Source of the DNA: Rhizobium tumorigenes
GTDB taxonomy: Bacteria > Pseudomonadota > Alphaproteobacteria > Rhizobiales > Rhizobiaceae
Direction of reading: 5' to 3'
Assembly: GCF_003240565.2 (NCBI RefSeq)
Contig: NZ_CP117255.1
Span: 1,860,001 to 1,924,000 of the forward strand
Length of the DNA stretch: 64,000 bases
The position numbers were made by a program, and so were the translations under genes. Under the pieces are notes generated by a model. That model was not told the origin of the DNA. It did no database searches and worked only from the letters and a program-made list of their open reading frames with translations. Positions 39,659 to 47,941 of this stretch are shown piece after piece. Position 1 is the stretch's first letter, and every line of letters begins with the position of its first letter.

Positions 39659-39675
39659 TCGAAGATCTGCAAAAC

Positions 39676-40878
39676 ATGACCAACCGACCGATAAAAAAGC
39701 CACCGCTCGCAGGCATCCGCGTCATCGAACTCGCGCGCGTGCTGGCTGGACCTTGGGCAGGCCAGATGCTGGCCGATCTCGGTGCCGATGTCATCAAGGT
39801 AGAAAACCCGGATGGCGGCGACGACACGCGCCAATGGGGACCTCCGTTTGTCGAGGATGCGGAGGGCGCAAATCTCTCCGCCGCCTATTACCACTCGGCC
39901 AATCGCGGCAAGCGTTCCATCGTCGCCGATCTGCGCACGGACGAGGGCCAAGATCTGGTTCGCCGGCTGGCCATGACGGCAGACGTGCTGATCGAGAATT
40001 TCAAGCTCGGCGGCCTCGTCAAATACGGCCTAGACTACGAGAGCCTGCACAAGCTCAATCCGAAATTGGTCTATTGCTCAATCACCGGCTTTGGCCAGAC
40101 CGGTCCCTATGCCAATCTCGCCGGCTACGACTACATCGTCCAGGGCATGTCCGGCTTCATGTCGATCACCGGCGAGACAGACGGCCAGCCGATGAAGGCC
40201 GGCGTCGCCATCGCCGACATTTTCACTGGGATCTACGCTGTCTCGGCAATCGAGGCGGCCCTGATCCATGCCCTCAAATCCGGTGAAGGGCAACTGGTCG
40301 ACATGGCGCTGCTCGACGTCCAGGCGGCCGTGCTGGCGAACCAGAACATGAACTACCTGATATCAGGCAAGGCGCCGGAGCGGCTGGGCAATGCTCATCC
40401 CAACATCTCTCCCTATGAGGTGGTGCCCGTCGCCGATGGCTTCCTGATCCTCGCCATTGGCAACGATGGCCAGTTCCGCCGTCTTTGCGGCCTGCTCGGT
40501 ATCGAGGCTATAGCCGGCAACGAGCGCTTCGCCACCAACAAGGCCCGCGTCGCCAACCGCATGGAAGTTCGTCAGCTCGTCTCGACCGAGACGCTGAAAT
40601 GGACCAAGGCCGCCCTGCTGCAGCGCTGTGAGCAGAATGGCGTGCCGGCTGGTCCCATCAATACCATCGAGGAAATGTTTGCCGACCCCCAGGTGGTGGC
40701 GCGTGGCCTGCGCATCGATCTCGACGACGCAGCCGGCAACGCCATTCCCGGCGTTCGCACCCCGGTCATTCTCTCGGAAACACCCCTACGCTACGAACGG
40801 CCGAGCCCGAGGCTCGGCGAACATCAGGACGAGGTGCTGGCGGAACTCGCTGCGCTCGAAGGAAAGGCAAGATCATGA
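39676..40878 (+). CDS. CaiB/BaiF-family CoA-transferase (class III)
   Basis: About 400 residues. Class III CoA-transferases move CoA between organic acids. The N-terminal PPLAGIRVIELARVLAGPWA and LADLGADVIKVENPDGGDDT are family hallmarks, followed by NRGKRSIVADLRTDEGQDLV, ADVLIENFKLGGL, ITGFGQTGPYANLAGYDYIV, QGQLVDMALLD-like context at GEGQLVDMALLDVQ containing the catalytic-aspartate region, and HPNISPYEV. ATG 39676 was chosen over a longer frame. It overlaps the next gene, encoding a ThDP enzyme, by 4 bp. Formyl-CoA transferase paired with oxalyl-CoA decarboxylase has a similar layout, but the specific acid is unknown. Confidence 0.85.
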   Translation: MTNRPIKKPPLAGIRVIELARVLAGPWAGQMLADLGADVIKVENPDGGDDTRQWGPPFVEDAEGANLSAAYYHSANRGKRSIVADLRTDEGQDLVRRLAMTADVLIENFKLGGLVKYGLDYESLHKLNPKLVYCSITGFGQTGPYANLAGYDYIVQGMSGFMSITGETDGQPMKAGVAIADIFTGIYAVSAIEAALIHALKSGEGQLVDMALLDVQAAVLANQNMNYLISGKAPERLGNAHPNISPYEVVPVADGFLILAIGNDGQFRRLCGLLGIEAIAGNERFATNKARVANRMEVRQLVSTETLKWTKAALLQRCEQNGVPAGPINTIEEMFADPQVVARGLRIDLDDAAGNAIPGVRTPVILSETPLRYERPSPRLGEHQDEVLAELAALEGKARS

Positions 40879-42527
40879 AACGCACAGGCGGCCAGCTCAT
40901 CGTCGAGGCTTTGAAAGCCAATGGCGTCAAGCGCATCTCCTGCGTTCCCGGCGAAAGCTTCCTGGCCGTGCTCGACGCGCTGCATGACAGCGACATCGAC
41001 GTTCTCGTCTGCCGCCAGGAAGGCGGTGCTTCAATGATGGCCGATGCCTGGGGCCGGCTGACCGGCGAACCCGGCATCTGCATGGTGACACGCGGCCCGG
41101 GCGCTACGAATGCTTCTGCCGGCCTCCATATCGCCCGCCAGGATTCCATCCCGATGATCCTCTTCATCGGCCAGGTGCAGCGCGATGCCCGCGAACGCGA
41201 GGCATTTCAGGAAGTCGAATATCGCCGCGCCTTCACCGAGTTCGCCAAGTGGGTCGGCGAGATCGACGATGCCGCCCGCATTCCAGAATTCGTCACCCGC
41301 GCCTTTGCCATCGCCACATCCGGACGCCCTGGCCCCGTCGTGTTGAGCCTGCCGGAAGACATGCTGCGCGACCTCGTCGAGGCGCCCGAGGCAAAGCCCT
41401 ACATGCCGGTGGCGAGCCATCCCGGTAAAAGCCAGATCGACGATCTCCAGCGCCGGCTGATGGCGGCCGAGCGGCCGATGGTCATCGTCGGCGGCACGCG
41501 CTGGAACGACGAAGCGGTGGCATCGCTCCGCACGTTCGCCGAACGCTTCCAGCTACCGGTCGGCTGCTCGTTCCGCCGGCAGATGCTGTTCGACAATCTT
41601 CATCCCTGCTATGCAGGCGATGTCGGCATCGGCATCAACCCGGCGCTCGGCAAGGAGATCAGGGAGGCCGACCTTCTCATCCTGGTAGGCGGTCGTTTCT
41701 CCGAAATGCCGTCCTCCGGCTATACGCTGATGGATATCCCCTACCCGGCGCAGACGCTGGTCCACATCCATCCCGATCCGTCGGAACTCGGGCGCGTTTA
41801 CCGGCCGGATCTTGCCATCTGCGCCAGCCCTGCCGATTTCGTCTCCGCTCTGGCGGATCTTCCCGCGCCGGCAACGCCCGTCTGGGCAGAGCGCACCGCC
41901 CGGATGCATGCCGCCTACCGCACATGGTCCAAAACCCCTGAAACCAGCCCAGGCGATGTCCACATGGGCCGGATCATGGACTGGATCGAGGCGAACACGG
42001 CAGCCGATACCATTTTCACCAATGGTGCCGGCAACTATGCGACCTGGCTGCATCGCTTCCATCGCTTCCGCCAGTTCAACACCCAGGCAGCCCCGGCATC
42101 CGGTTCGATGGGCTACGGCCTTCCGGCGGCGGTGGCTGCGAAGGCATTGTATCCGGAGCGTGAAGTCATCTGCTTTGCAGGCGACGGCTGCTTCATGATG
42201 CACGGACAGGAATTTGCGACGGCGGTGCAACACGGCCTGCCGATCATCACGCTGGTGATCAACAACGGCATGTACGGCACGATCCGCATGCACCAGGAAC
42301 GCGACTATCCCGGCCGTGTCAGCGGCACGAAGCTCACCAATCCCGACTTCGCGGCCTTCGCCCGCGCCTATGGTGGCCATGGCGAGACGGTGAAGACGAC
42401 GGCAGAGTTTGCACCCGCCATCGAGCGCGCACGGGCAAGCGGCAAGCCCGCGATCATCGAGATCGTACTCGACCCGCAGGCAATCACGCCAACGCGGACG
42501 CTCAACGAGATTGCCGGCCTGAAGTAG
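40875..42527 (+). CDS. thiamine diphosphate-dependent enzyme (acetolactate synthase-like)
   Basis: The 550-residue protein has all three ThDP domains. The PYR domain has SCVPGESFLAVLDAL and the activating glutamate in CRQEGGASMMADAWGRLTG. A central domain follows (VIVGGTRWNDEAVASL). The PP domain carries ASGSMGYGLPAAVAAKA and the cofactor motif GDGCFMMHGQEFATAVQHG with NNGMYG. It resembles acetolactate synthase-like carboligases or decarboxylases, not pyruvate dehydrogenase. Because it is translationally coupled to a CoA-transferase, an acyl-CoA lyase role (oxalyl-CoA or 2-hydroxyacyl-CoA) is worth considering, but I cannot confirm it from the sequence. Confidence 0.8.
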   Translation: MKRTGGQLIVEALKANGVKRISCVPGESFLAVLDALHDSDIDVLVCRQEGGASMMADAWGRLTGEPGICMVTRGPGATNASAGLHIARQDSIPMILFIGQVQRDAREREAFQEVEYRRAFTEFAKWVGEIDDAARIPEFVTRAFAIATSGRPGPVVLSLPEDMLRDLVEAPEAKPYMPVASHPGKSQIDDLQRRLMAAERPMVIVGGTRWNDEAVASLRTFAERFQLPVGCSFRRQMLFDNLHPCYAGDVGIGINPALGKEIREADLLILVGGRFSEMPSSGYTLMDIPYPAQTLVHIHPDPSELGRVYRPDLAICASPADFVSALADLPAPATPVWAERTARMHAAYRTWSKTPETSPGDVHMGRIMDWIEANTAADTIFTNGAGNYATWLHRFHRFRQFNTQAAPASGSMGYGLPAAVAAKALYPEREVICFAGDGCFMMHGQEFATAVQHGLPIITLVINNGMYGTIRMHQERDYPGRVSGTKLTNPDFAAFARAYGGHGETVKTTAEFAPAIERARASGKPAIIEIVLDPQAITPTRTLNEIAGLK

Positions 42528-42532
42528 CAGGG

Positions 42533-42559
42533 GGCGGCCTGCCGCCGGGCCGCCTCTTT
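42533..42559. terminator. weak terminator-like hairpin between convergent genes
   Basis: GGCGGCC and GGCCGCC form a 7-bp stem with an 8-base loop followed by TCTTT on the plus strand. It lies in the 45 bp between the ThDP enzyme gene and the second ftsI-like gene, which converge. The T run is poor, so its strength is uncertain. Confidence 0.45.
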
Positions 42560-42572
42560 GGAACAAGTTAGA

Positions 42573-44297
42573 TCAGTAGGATGCCAGTACGGCGCTGCCA
42601 AAATTCGGTTGCACACCCAAAAGCGGTGCCGCTCTGGTGATAATATCGCGAACCATCGGCGCGGCATTGTTGGTGGCGAAGGTCAGCCCCTTTTCACCCG
42701 TGCGCGGCTCGTCGCAGAAGCTGAAAACCACGTATCGCGGATTGTCGATCGGGAATGCCCCCAGAAAGTCGTTAAAGCTGAGCACATGCGAGTACTTGCC
42801 GTTGATGACCTTGTTAGCGGTACCTGTCTTTCCGCCGACATGGTAGCCCGGCACGTCGGCGCTCTTGCCGGAACCCTGCTCGCCGTTGAGCTTGAAAAGC
42901 GCCCGCAGCGTGTCGCTGGTGCTGGGCTTCACGACAACCTTGGCAACGGCGTCCGCCTCCGCCTGTGTGCGCGGCAGGAAAGTCGGCTCGATTAGCCAAC
43001 CGCCATCCATCAAGGCAGCGCCGGCAACGGCCGTCTGTAGCGGCGTCGTAGCCACGCCATGACCGAACGCGACGGTAATGGAGTTGATCTTCTTCCAGAC
43101 TTTCGGCTGGCTCGGCATCTTCACTTCAGGAAGCTCGGTCTGCATCTTCGACAACAGTCCTAGTCGTGCAAGATACGCCCTCTGTGCGTCCATTCCGACA
43201 ATTTCGATCATGCGTGCAGTGCCGATATTCGAAGAATACCGAAAGATCTCGGGAACCGTCAGCCAGCGACGGGGCACGTCGCGGTCGTCGTGGATCGTGA
43301 AGCCGGCGACATGCAGAGACTGGGAGGCATCGAATGTATCGGTCAGCTTGACGCTGCCAGTGTCCATCGCCATGGCCATCGAGAAGGTCTTGAAGGTCGA
43401 CCCCATTTCGTTGGTACCGTTCGTCATCCGATTGAGCCAACCATCGGCGCCATTGGCATTCGGTGCGTTTGGGTCGAAGTCCGGTGCCGACGCCATAGCC
43501 AGCACTTCGCCCGTCTTGATGTCGAGAATGACCGCGCCGGCCGATTTGCTCTGGTACTTCGTCAATGCATCCACGACGACATCATGAACTATGTTCTGGG
43601 CGCGGATATCGATCGACAGCTTCACCGGTTCAAGCGGTTCGCTGCTCGCAAGACCCGCCGACGTCAGGTCGGAAAGGCCCTGGTTATCGAGATATTTCTC
43701 CATGCCGGCAACGCCATGATTGTCGATATCGACATAGCCGAGCACATGCGCAGCGGTGCTGCCGCCGGGATAGAAGCGGCGGACTTCCGGGCGGAAGCCG
43801 ATGGCGGGAAGTCCGAGGGCGAGGATCTCGCCCTGCTGCTTCGGTGTCAGCTGACGCTCCAGCCAGACGAAATGCGACCGCTTGTCGGACAGCTTGCGGT
43901 AGGTCGATTTCCTGTCGAGATTGGGAAAGATTTTCGTCAGCTTTTCGATGGTGTCGTCGACATCGACCATCTTGATCGGCTCGGCATACATCGAGAATGT
44001 CCGGATGTCGGTTGCCAGCAGCGCGCCGTTGCGATCCTCGATATCGGGACGCGAGGCCATGGCCGGACCTGCCGGAATGTTCGTCGTGTCCGCCTGCGGC
44101 TGCATGCCGAGGAAAATCAGCTTTCCGAACACCACGCAGTAGACGACGCAGAGAGTACCCGCCAGGATGCCGAGCCGAGACTTGCTCTGCCGCGACTTGC
44201 GGACATTGCCCTTTTTGGAATCCTTGCCGCGGGGGGCGCCAAGACTAAGCCTTATCAGGCGGTCGCTGCGAAGCGTAAGGGCGTGGATAAGAGACAT
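42573..44297 (-). CDS. second FtsI-type class B penicillin-binding protein (PBP3b-like)
   Basis: A 574-residue paralogue of the dcw-cluster FtsI encoded far from the cluster. It has a cytoplasmic basic tail, one membrane helix at about 43-63, RPDIEDRNGALLATDIRT, RRFYPGGSTAAHVLGYVD, and intact catalytic motifs STFK at 300-303, SSN at 355-357 and KTGT at 490-493. Long stretches are the same as in the dcw copy, for example PSQPKVWKKINSIT and VAGAAL, with differences spread elsewhere, so it is an old duplication rather than a recent one. Agrobacterium is reported to have two PBP3 proteins. It should act with a SEDS polymerase at septum or pole. Confidence 0.92.
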   Translation of the reverse strand: MSLIHALTLRSDRLIRLSLGAPRGKDSKKGNVRKSRQSKSRLGILAGTLCVVYCVVFGKLIFLGMQPQADTTNIPAGPAMASRPDIEDRNGALLATDIRTFSMYAEPIKMVDVDDTIEKLTKIFPNLDRKSTYRKLSDKRSHFVWLERQLTPKQQGEILALGLPAIGFRPEVRRFYPGGSTAAHVLGYVDIDNHGVAGMEKYLDNQGLSDLTSAGLASSEPLEPVKLSIDIRAQNIVHDVVVDALTKYQSKSAGAVILDIKTGEVLAMASAPDFDPNAPNANGADGWLNRMTNGTNEMGSTFKTFSMAMAMDTGSVKLTDTFDASQSLHVAGFTIHDDRDVPRRWLTVPEIFRYSSNIGTARMIEIVGMDAQRAYLARLGLLSKMQTELPEVKMPSQPKVWKKINSITVAFGHGVATTPLQTAVAGAALMDGGWLIEPTFLPRTQAEADAVAKVVVKPSTSDTLRALFKLNGEQGSGKSADVPGYHVGGKTGTANKVINGKYSHVLSFNDFLGAFPIDNPRYVVFSFCDEPRTGEKGLTFATNNAAPMVRDIITRAAPLLGVQPNFGSAVLASY

Positions 44298-44353
44298 CGT
44301 CCAACTTTTTAACAGGCACGGATGCGGTTGAAGACGGCAACCTTATAATCAGA

Positions 44354-44368
44354 TTAACTTAGCGTTAA
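44354..44368. promoter_or_regulatory. exact TTAA-N7-TTAA box, putative CtrA site upstream of the second ftsI
   Basis: TTAA at 44354-44357, seven bases, then TTAA at 44365-44368 reproduces the full CtrA recognition motif of alphaproteobacteria. A third TTAA follows at 44375. It lies 57-71 bp ahead of the ATG of the second ftsI-like gene in an AT-rich stretch, a usual promoter distance. By base composition alone an exact match would be expected less than once in a 64-kb window of this GC content. Confidence 0.6.
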
Positions 44369-44436
44369 GGATATTAAGAAACCGTAAAGCCGGAGGCACC
44401 GCTGCCCTCACGGTTCCGTTACATTGGCCTATCCGC

Positions 44437-44474
44437 AAAAAAGCCGGCGAGGATAAGGCACCCGCCGGCTTTCT
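44437..44474 (-). terminator. rho-independent terminator after ridA
   Basis: Arms AAAGCCGGCG and CGCCGGCTTT enclose a 13-base loop. On the minus strand the hairpin is followed by a T run (TTTTTT with the stem end), directly after the RidA-family gene. On the plus strand the run after the stem is interrupted (TTTCTTT), so it may also work weakly in that direction. Confidence 0.8.
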
Positions 44475-44490
44475 TTGTACAGGACGAAGA

Positions 44491-44835
44491 TCAGCCGATT
44501 GCGGCTGTGACCGTGAACTCAACCTTGTATTTCGGCGCGGCAAGCTTTGCTTCGCTCGTGGCGCGGGCCGGCGTGTTGGCCGGGTCGACCCAGGCTTCCC
44601 AGGCAGCGTTCATCTCGGCGAAATAGGACATGTCCGAGAGATAGATCAGCGTCTGCAGGATCTTGGACTTGTCGGTGCCGGCAGCCGCCAGCAGGCGGTC
44701 GACTTCGGCCAGCGCGTATTTGCACTGTTCGGTAACAGTTTCGCCTTCGCCGACCTGGCCAGCGAGATAGACGGTGTTGCCGTGGACGACTGCGCCGCTC
44801 ATGCGGGCGCCGGGGTCGATGCGCTTGATGCTCAT
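44491..44835 (-). CDS. RidA-family protein (YjgF/YER057c/UK114)
   Basis: Small cytoplasmic trimeric enzyme family that hydrolyses reactive enamine/imine intermediates from PLP enzymes. About 114 residues: MSIKRIDPGARMSGAVVHGN, VYLAGQVGEGETVTEQCKYA, LLAAAGTDKSKILQTLIYLSD and the C-terminal NTPARATSEAKLAAPKYKVE with the conserved arginine and glutamate positions. ATG 44835 was chosen on the family N-terminus and GGAG upstream; a longer open frame runs into the upstream gene. It follows the DUF442 gene by 82 bp. Confidence 0.9.
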   Translation of the reverse strand: MSIKRIDPGARMSGAVVHGNTVYLAGQVGEGETVTEQCKYALAEVDRLLAAAGTDKSKILQTLIYLSDMSYFAEMNAAWEAWVDPANTPARATSEAKLAAPKYKVEFTVTAAIG

Positions 44836-44917
44836 GTGGTTCTCCTGATGGTAGTCGAATTCTATGGTCACGATGCCGCAGGGCGCGGCACCGGCAGGCA
44901 TGTCCGCAGGGTGCGGA

Positions 44918-45256
44918 TTACATGCGCATATGTTTGGTCTTTTCGTAGATCGCCGTCGAGCGCGCGCCGGAGCGGCAGTAGCCGAGCATCGGCCGCGGAA
45001 ACTCGTCCAGCGCATCCATCATGCTGCTGACCGCCTCCTCGGTGACGCCCATCGGGCCGACCGGCACATGCGCGACGATGAAGCCAAGTTCCTCGGCGCG
45101 CGTCGCGATATCGTCGAACAACGGCTGATCCGGGCCTTCATGGTCTGGACGATGGCAGACGATCGACTCAAAGCCCATCGCCTTGATCTCGTCGAGATCG
45201 TCGACGGAGATCTGACCTGTGACCGAGTATTCGTCGTCGATCTTGCGGATATCCAT
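44918..45256 (-). CDS. DUF442 / TIGR01244-family phosphatase-like (rhodanese/DSP-type) protein
   Basis: A 112-residue protein with a single small domain. It begins MDIRKIDDEYSVTGQISVDD and has FESIVCHRPDHEGPDQP, FIVAHVPVGPMGVTEEAV and the loop GYCRSGARSTAIYE. The CRSGARS loop is like the active-site loop of rhodaneses and of the beta-lactamase-hydrolase-like (Blh) N-terminal domain, with cysteine and arginine placed for phosphate or sulfur chemistry. In other bacteria this domain is fused to an ETHE1-like sulfur dioxygenase; here it stands alone. It sits just upstream of the RidA gene on the same strand. Confidence 0.8.
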   Translation of the reverse strand: MDIRKIDDEYSVTGQISVDDLDEIKAMGFESIVCHRPDHEGPDQPLFDDIATRAEELGFIVAHVPVGPMGVTEEAVSSMMDALDEFPRPMLGYCRSGARSTAIYEKTKHMRM

Positions 45257-45348
45257 GGCACATTCCTCCTTGAGACCGGTCTTTTGGATCGGGCTTTCTC
45301 TGAAACGGTAACGCTGATCTACGACGCGAGGCCGCGAGCGTCAACCGC

Positions 45349-46197
45349 TCAGCCGGCCTCGACAAAAGCAAAGCTTAGGCCGAAATTCCGCCCCTCGCCC
45401 GGTTGCAGAATATTGAACTCGCCGGCCTCTTCGAGCTCTGCGCGTGGTACCCATCGGTGCGACACCGGTTCGATCCCGAGCACATCGGCGGGTGCCTTCT
45501 GGTTGCGCCAGACCTGCAGAAACGGCAGTGTTCCGGCTGCAATCCGCACCCGCAGCGTCTTGCCGCCAATCGCCGCAATCGGCCCGAGAGACACCTCGGA
45601 AAACGCGCCCTCCGTTGCCGGCGCTGGCACGCAGAATATGCCGCCGAGTTCCTCTCCGAAAGTCCAGGGAAAACCACCGCCTTCCAGCATTTGCCCGGTC
45701 AGGCGCACCGCGTCGTCGAACCATTTTCCACCGATGTTCATGTGATACATGAGGAACACAGGCATCGGCTCGCTGCCGGTGTTGATCACCCGGTCATCGA
45801 GGAAAACCTCGCCCGTCGCCCCGTCGATCTTCCACAAGCGCTCAAGCCGCGCCGTGCCTCCTTCGGCCGTCATCACGTCGACATCGGCTCGGCATTCCGC
45901 ATTGCCATTGTCGAAGCGCGTCCAGAGCACCCGGGCAGGAGTCGCCGAAAAAGACCCGTGCAACGGATAGGTCCGGCCGGAATGGGCGCCCTGCATGGGC
46001 TCGCGATGGCGGATATGATCCGGACCGCAGGTGAACAGGAAACCCTCGACTGAATGGGAAATCCGCGTATCGCCATCGTCCGGAACGGCTTTGCCGGGTG
46101 CAAGGTCGATGCCATCGACGACACACGCGCCGATATCCATCACCGACGCTTCGTCCAGGCTCAGCCTGGGCCCAGTATTGGCTGAAAATTCGATCAT
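45349..46197 (-). CDS. DUF4432-family protein, aldose-1-epimerase-like fold
   Basis: About 282 residues with no signal peptide. It has the broad beta-sandwich pattern of galactose mutarotase-like proteins: HSVEGFLFTCGPDHIRHREP, THSGRTYPLHGSFSATPA-like sequence (GRTYPLHGSFSATPARVLW), VINTGSEPMPVFLMYHMNIG and LQVWRNQKAPADVLGIEPVS. The YPLHG and YHMNIG histidines are the likely sugar-binding or catalytic residues. I assign only the family. ATG 46197 was preferred because GGGGAGG lies 9 bases upstream; two in-frame starts upstream are possible. Confidence 0.75.
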   Translation of the reverse strand: MIEFSANTGPRLSLDEASVMDIGACVVDGIDLAPGKAVPDDGDTRISHSVEGFLFTCGPDHIRHREPMQGAHSGRTYPLHGSFSATPARVLWTRFDNGNAECRADVDVMTAEGGTARLERLWKIDGATGEVFLDDRVINTGSEPMPVFLMYHMNIGGKWFDDAVRLTGQMLEGGGFPWTFGEELGGIFCVPAPATEGAFSEVSLGPIAAIGGKTLRVRIAAGTLPFLQVWRNQKAPADVLGIEPVSHRWVPRAELEEAGEFNILQPGEGRNFGLSFAFVEAG

Positions 46198-46244
46198 CCG
46201 CTTTGACCTCCCCTGCGCCAGCGCTGTCTGCCAGCCACCGCGCG

Positions 46245-46259
46245 TTAAAACACTGTTAA
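46245..46259. promoter_or_regulatory. exact TTAA-N7-TTAA box (TTAACCAT at its right half), putative CtrA site
   Basis: TTAA at 46245-46248 and TTAA at 46256-46259 are separated by seven bases, and the right half reads TTAACCAT, the other common CtrA half-site form. It lies in the divergent region between the DUF4432 gene (48 bp from its start) and the L,D-transpeptidase gene (about 190 bp from its start). Either gene could be the target. Confidence 0.55.
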
Positions 46260-46446
46260 CCATACCGACCGTGGCCTGCATCACGAAATCAGGAGCCAGC
46301 AACCAATCCCGCAGCGCGGCGTTACGTCGATAACCACAATGTGACGAATTTTTATCTTTTATTCAGCATGCTGCCGAAATATTCCACACTCGTGTCAAGA
46401 TTGAAGTGTGTGTGGCAACCGACGACCGATCAAGGACAGACCTAAC

Positions 46447-47868
46447 GTGAACCGATTCTTCCAGACAGGCTTATCGCTGGCCGCCGTGCTTGCCGCTTCC
46501 GTCACGACGCTATCGCCCGCAGACGCGCAGCAATACTACGGAGGCCAGAACAGTGACACGGTGTTGGTTGCACCCGATGGACGCATCCTGGAGCAGATCC
46601 CTGAACAGGGCGACGTCGTAATGACGCGCGACCGCCGTGGCAACCATGTCCTAGTCGACCGCTACGGTACCGTCATCGCAACCGAAATGCGCGCCAGCAC
46701 CTATTACCCGAAGGCTCCGAGCCGCGATGGATATGGCGGCGGCGACACGAACCGTTACGGCGATACCGAACTCAGCAGCAATCGCGGCTATGGCAACGAT
46801 TACGGCAACGGCCAGCCAGACAATTTCTACGGCCAGCGGGAACCCGGCGCCGTCACCGGCGGCATTCCGGGCAGCGGCTCAATCGAGCGCCTACCTCTGG
46901 ACAACCAGGGAATTCCGGATGCCCAGGGCAATGGCGGCGGAAATGGCGACTATGCTTCGATCAACCCCGATGACGCCCCGGCGAGACCGAGGACGGCAGA
47001 GCCCGTCATCACCCTCAAGAACAAGTCGAAGATGGAGATTACCGCGCTTGAGGTGTTCCTCGATCGTAAGGGCATTTCACCTGGCGCCATCGACGGCCGG
47101 ATCGGGGGCAACGTCACCAAGGCCATCTACGCCTACCAGCAGATGACGGGCCAGCAACTCGACCCGAACAACACCGACGCGATCCTCGAGGATCTCCGCA
47201 ACTCGGGCGGCATGCCGATCGTAAACTACACGATCACGCCGGCAGACGCAGCCGGACCTTACGTCGCCGAAATTCCGGAAGACTATGCCCAGAAGGCAAG
47301 CCTGACATCGCTCGGCTACACCTCCACGACCGAGATGCTTGCCGAGCGCTTCCATATGGACGAGGGTTATCTGAAAGAAATCAATCCAGGCGTGGATTTC
47401 ACCGTGCCGGGCTCTACGGTCAAGGTCGTCAGCATCGGCCCTCCGAAGACCGGCGAAGTCGCCCGCATCGTTGCCGACAAGGCCCGCAAGCAGGTGTTTG
47501 CCTATGACGCCAGCGGCGCACTGATATCGGCGTATCCGGCATCGATCGGTTCCACCGATACCCCCTCGCCTTCAGGCACGGTGACGGTCGAGCGCGTCGC
47601 CTTCAATCCGGGCTACACCTATAATCCGAAGATCAATTTCAAACAGGGTGCCAACGACAAGGTGCTGGACATTCCCCCAGGCCCGAACGGTCCGGTCGGC
47701 ACCGTCTGGATGGCACTGTCGAAGCCGACTTACGGTATCCACGGCACGCCGGAGCCCTCCAAGATCGGCAAGTCCCAGAGCCACGGCTGCGTACGTCTGA
47801 CGAACTGGGACGCGACAGAACTGGCAAAGATGGTCAAGCCCGGCACCGTCGTAGAATTCGTCGAGTAG
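46447..47868 (+). CDS. L,D-transpeptidase (YkuD) with peptidoglycan-binding domain
   Basis: Periplasmic enzyme forming 3-3 crosslinks in peptidoglycan or anchoring proteins to it. About 473 residues from a GTG start with AAGGA upstream. The signal peptide (NRFFQTGLSLAAVLAASVTT) ends near DAQQ. Next comes a Gly/Asn/Tyr-rich disordered segment, a PG_binding_1 domain (LEVFLDRKGISPGAIDGRIG), a LysM-like stretch and a C-terminal YkuD domain. The catalytic motif is SQSHGCVRLTNWD with Cys about 448 and the upstream YGIHGTPEP histidine. Rhizobiales depend heavily on L,D-crosslinks, so this may be a major one. Confidence 0.93.
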   Translation: MNRFFQTGLSLAAVLAASVTTLSPADAQQYYGGQNSDTVLVAPDGRILEQIPEQGDVVMTRDRRGNHVLVDRYGTVIATEMRASTYYPKAPSRDGYGGGDTNRYGDTELSSNRGYGNDYGNGQPDNFYGQREPGAVTGGIPGSGSIERLPLDNQGIPDAQGNGGGNGDYASINPDDAPARPRTAEPVITLKNKSKMEITALEVFLDRKGISPGAIDGRIGGNVTKAIYAYQQMTGQQLDPNNTDAILEDLRNSGGMPIVNYTITPADAAGPYVAEIPEDYAQKASLTSLGYTSTTEMLAERFHMDEGYLKEINPGVDFTVPGSTVKVVSIGPPKTGEVARIVADKARKQVFAYDASGALISAYPASIGSTDTPSPSGTVTVERVAFNPGYTYNPKINFKQGANDKVLDIPPGPNGPVGTVWMALSKPTYGIHGTPEPSKIGKSQSHGCVRLTNWDATELAKMVKPGTVVEFVE

Positions 47869-47885
47869 AGAAAACCTGACACGAC

Positions 47886-47923
47886 AAAAAAGCTGCCAGA
47901 CACCCGTCCGGCAGCTTTTTTTT
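47886..47923. terminator. bidirectional rho-independent terminator between ldt and the parA-like gene
   Basis: AAAAAGCTGCC and GGCAGCTTTTT arms with an internal GAC/GTC extension form a hairpin bordered by an A run on the left and eight T residues on the right. It separates two converging genes and can stop transcription from either side. Confidence 0.9.
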
Positions 47924-47941
47924 GTTTTCAGGCCTCGATTT

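Noticed and set aside
40875..42527. Oxalyl-CoA decarboxylase as a firm assignment
   Set aside because: The gene pair resembles Frc/Oxc in layout, but the ThDP protein reads more like acetolactate synthase-type enzymes and no diagnostic CoA-binding residues could be confirmed by eye.
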